Shown here: positions 5,219 to 6,389 of the stretch, piece by piece
Layout: each line of letters opens with the position of its first letter
Numbering within the stretch: the first letter of the stretch is position 1
Assembly (NCBI GenBank): GCA_036378375.1
Contig: DASUWQ010000164.1
Span: 1 to 6,389 of the forward strand
DNA length: 6,389 nt
Source of the DNA: JAFAVN01 sp036378375
GTDB taxonomy: Bacteria; Verrucomicrobiota; Verrucomicrobiia; Chthoniobacterales; JAFAMB01
Direction of reading: 5' to 3'
The notes under the pieces: model-generated
The model's database searches: none
Told to the model about the DNA's origin: nothing
The model's input: only the letters and a program-made list of their open reading frames with translations
Translations under genes and position numbers: made by a program

Positions 5219-6313
5219 CTAAGCCACACCTCGCTTCTTCTTTCCAAGAGCGGTTCTTACCATGAGCAATTCGCTGACGTTCTCCGGTGTAAATAGACCA
5301 ACCAATCGGCCGGTATTATCCAGAACTGGCAACGCCGCAACCCCAGCCTGTCTGACGAAATCAAGAGCCCGGTCTAGACTGGTTTGGGGAAGAACGGTCG
5401 GTAAACCTTTCACCATGACATCGGTAACGGGAGTATCGGCGCCGCTGTTGCGCAGGGCGACGAGCAGATCATGCTTGGTGAGTAATCCGGCGAAACCACC
5501 ATTGTCGTCCAATACAGGAAACTCATGTTGAGATGTTCCCAGGAGCACGTCGATCGCTTGGTTTAAAGTCGACCGATGATCCAGCGTATCGAACCGAGTT
5601 ACCATCGCGCTCGAAACCGGTAAACCCGCCGTTACTGACCGCATCTGCACAACCGCCGCTTCACTTTCAGCCGCCATGTAAATAAAGATGGCGATGAGAA
5701 TCAGAAGGATCTGGCCGGTGAAGGCGGCGAAAATGCCTAGCGCCAGGGCTAAGCCTTGCCCAATTCCGGCCGCGACCCTAGTCGCCTGGGCATATTCCAT
5801 CCGCGTCGCTAGAAGCGCGCGCAGTACCCGTCCTCCATCCAGAGGAAAAGCGGGGACCAAGTTGAAGATCACCATCACAATGTTCGTCCAAAACAAAATT
5901 TGGAGGAGATTAGGATCAGTAACGATCGCGGTTAGATCTAGACCTCCGGTGGCGAAAAGCACCGCACCCAGGACGATAATGATCACCACGTTGACCAACG
6001 GTCCGGCGATGGCTACTACTAGTTCTTGCACCGGTTTCTCCGGCATTCTTTCCATGCGGGCAACGCCGCCGATCGGGTATAAAGTAATATCGACCGTCGG
6101 AATCCCGTACGCTTTAGCAGCGAGAGCGTGCCCTAGTTCGTGCAGCAGTACGCAAAGGAAAACCAGGAGCCAAATCAAAACCGCGTTCAATCCCCAACTC
6201 GCCCCTGCTCTATGACCGGCAAAGTACGCCACAAAGCCCAGGAGTAAGAAAAAGGTAGCGTGAATCCGGACATCGATCCCTGCGATGCGCGCAATTTTAA
6301 ACGACCATCTCAT
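5219..6313 (-). CDS. Site-2 protease family zinc metalloprotease (M50) with two CBS domains
   Basis: A 364-residue polytopic inner-membrane protease of the M50B/SpoIVFB-like group with tandem CBS domains. Such enzymes cut substrates within the membrane, often releasing a sigma or transcription factor. The zinc site is HELGH 58-62 (catalytic Glu59, ligands His58 and His62) with the third ligand Asp159 in NLVPAFPLDGGR 151-162. YPIGGVARME 79-88 matches the conserved segment after the first motif. Hydrophobic segments lie near 17-33, 42-66, 97-122, 137-157 and 183-213. CBS domain 1 spans ~233-288 and CBS 2 ~295-351; these commonly bind adenine nucleotides and may couple activity to energy state. 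The chain ends in a basic GKKKRGVA tail. ATG at 6311-6313 is a natural start, because the family opens with a short segment like WSFKIARIAGIDVRIH. The nearest AGGAG is 26 nt upstream, with an imperfect dyad between. The substrate is unknown and no sigma/anti-sigma pair is visible. Confidence 0.95.
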   Translation of the reverse strand: MRWSFKIARIAGIDVRIHATFFLLLGFVAYFAGHRAGASWGLNAVLIWLLVFLCVLLHELGHALAAKAYGIPTVDITLYPIGGVARMERMPEKPVQELVVAIAGPLVNVVIIIVLGAVLFATGGLDLTAIVTDPNLLQILFWTNIVMVIFNLVPAFPLDGGRVLRALLATRMEYAQATRVAAGIGQGLALALGIFAAFTGQILLILIAIFIYMAAESEAAVVQMRSVTAGLPVSSAMVTRFDTLDHRSTLNQAIDVLLGTSQHEFPVLDDNGGFAGLLTKHDLLVALRNSGADTPVTDVMVKGLPTVLPQTSLDRALDFVRQAGVAALPVLDNTGRLVGLFTPENVSELLMVRTALGKKKRGVA

Positions 6314-6317
6314 AGTT

Positions 6318-6338
6318 AGTTAGGTTGTAACCTTAACT
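6318..6338 (-). promoter_or_regulatory. Imperfect dyad in the protease leader, between AGGAG and the ATG
   Basis: On the minus strand AGTTA-A-GGT and ACC-TAACT can pair as an 8-bp stem with one bulged A and a 4-nt loop. It begins one base after AGGAG (6340-6344) and ends four bases before the ATG. If folded, it would reduce the unpaired distance between the two to about 5 nt. It could equally be a protein-binding site or chance. Confidence 0.35.
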
Positions 6339-6350
6339 TCTCCTATAAGT

Positions 6351-6359
6351 TGCTATAAT
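6351..6359 (+). promoter_or_regulatory. Extended -10 element, possible divergent promoter pointing out of the window
   Basis: TGCTATAAT matches the extended -10 consensus TGnTATAAT exactly on the plus strand. The region where a -35 would lie (6331-6336, CCTTAA) is poor, as expected for extended -10 promoters. Transcription would run rightward into a gene beyond the window, divergent from the protease gene. The right edge is too close to test this. Confidence 0.35.
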
Positions 6360-6389
6360 GCTAATCCGACTCAAGGTCCGCGTCACCCC

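Noticed and set aside
5262..5531. Plus-strand open frames across the protease gene
   Set aside because: They are antisense shadows of a clearly conserved M50 gene with intact catalytic motifs.

Overview
The window looks like a stretch of chromosome from an uncultured, probably soil-dwelling bacterium of moderate GC content. The best guess is Verrucomicrobia (Chthoniobacterales/Udaeobacter-like), with Acidobacteria as the alternative. The grounds are indirect: a roughly 1000-residue fused proline dehydrogenase/P5C dehydrogenase without an N-terminal DNA-binding domain, starts without Shine-Dalgarno sequences, and intergenic DNA full of heptanucleotide tandem repeats and small GCTCC..GGAGC palindromes of a kind I associate with such genomes. 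No rRNA or marker gene is present, so the lineage is an inference.

Layout: (1) bases 1-440, plus strand, the C-terminal part of an OppA/DppA-type peptide-binding protein cut by the window edge. (2) 531-3515, plus strand, a complete bifunctional PutA of 994 residues. (3) 3516-4036, a gene-free gap between two convergent genes, almost wholly occupied by one long imperfect palindrome (about 3543-4018, axis near 3783) whose outer ends carry 7-bp tandem repeats. (4) 4037-4879, minus strand, a SAM-dependent methyltransferase with a TTG start, preceded by an in-frame ATG and a single TAA. (5) 4880-5218, a second gene-free gap with twin 15-bp palindromic repeats exactly 50 bp apart, a perfect 21-bp palindrome and short direct repeats. 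(6) 5219-6313, minus strand, a membrane-embedded site-2-type zinc protease (family M50) with two C-terminal CBS domains. (7) 6314-6389, the upstream region of that protease, containing a possible divergent promoter that points out of the window.

Functionally, the left half makes sense as a peptide/amino-acid use module: a periplasmic binding protein delivers peptides, and PutA oxidises released proline to glutamate. The 90-bp same-strand gap allows co-transcription but does not prove it. The methyltransferase and the protease share a strand but are 339 bp apart with repeats between them, so they are probably separate units.

The genes are ordinary. The unusual content is between them: a near full-length 0.5-kb palindrome bounded by the stop codons of two convergent genes, with one edge supplying the last codons and stop of PutA, and a second repeat cluster of another family upstream of the methyltransferase.
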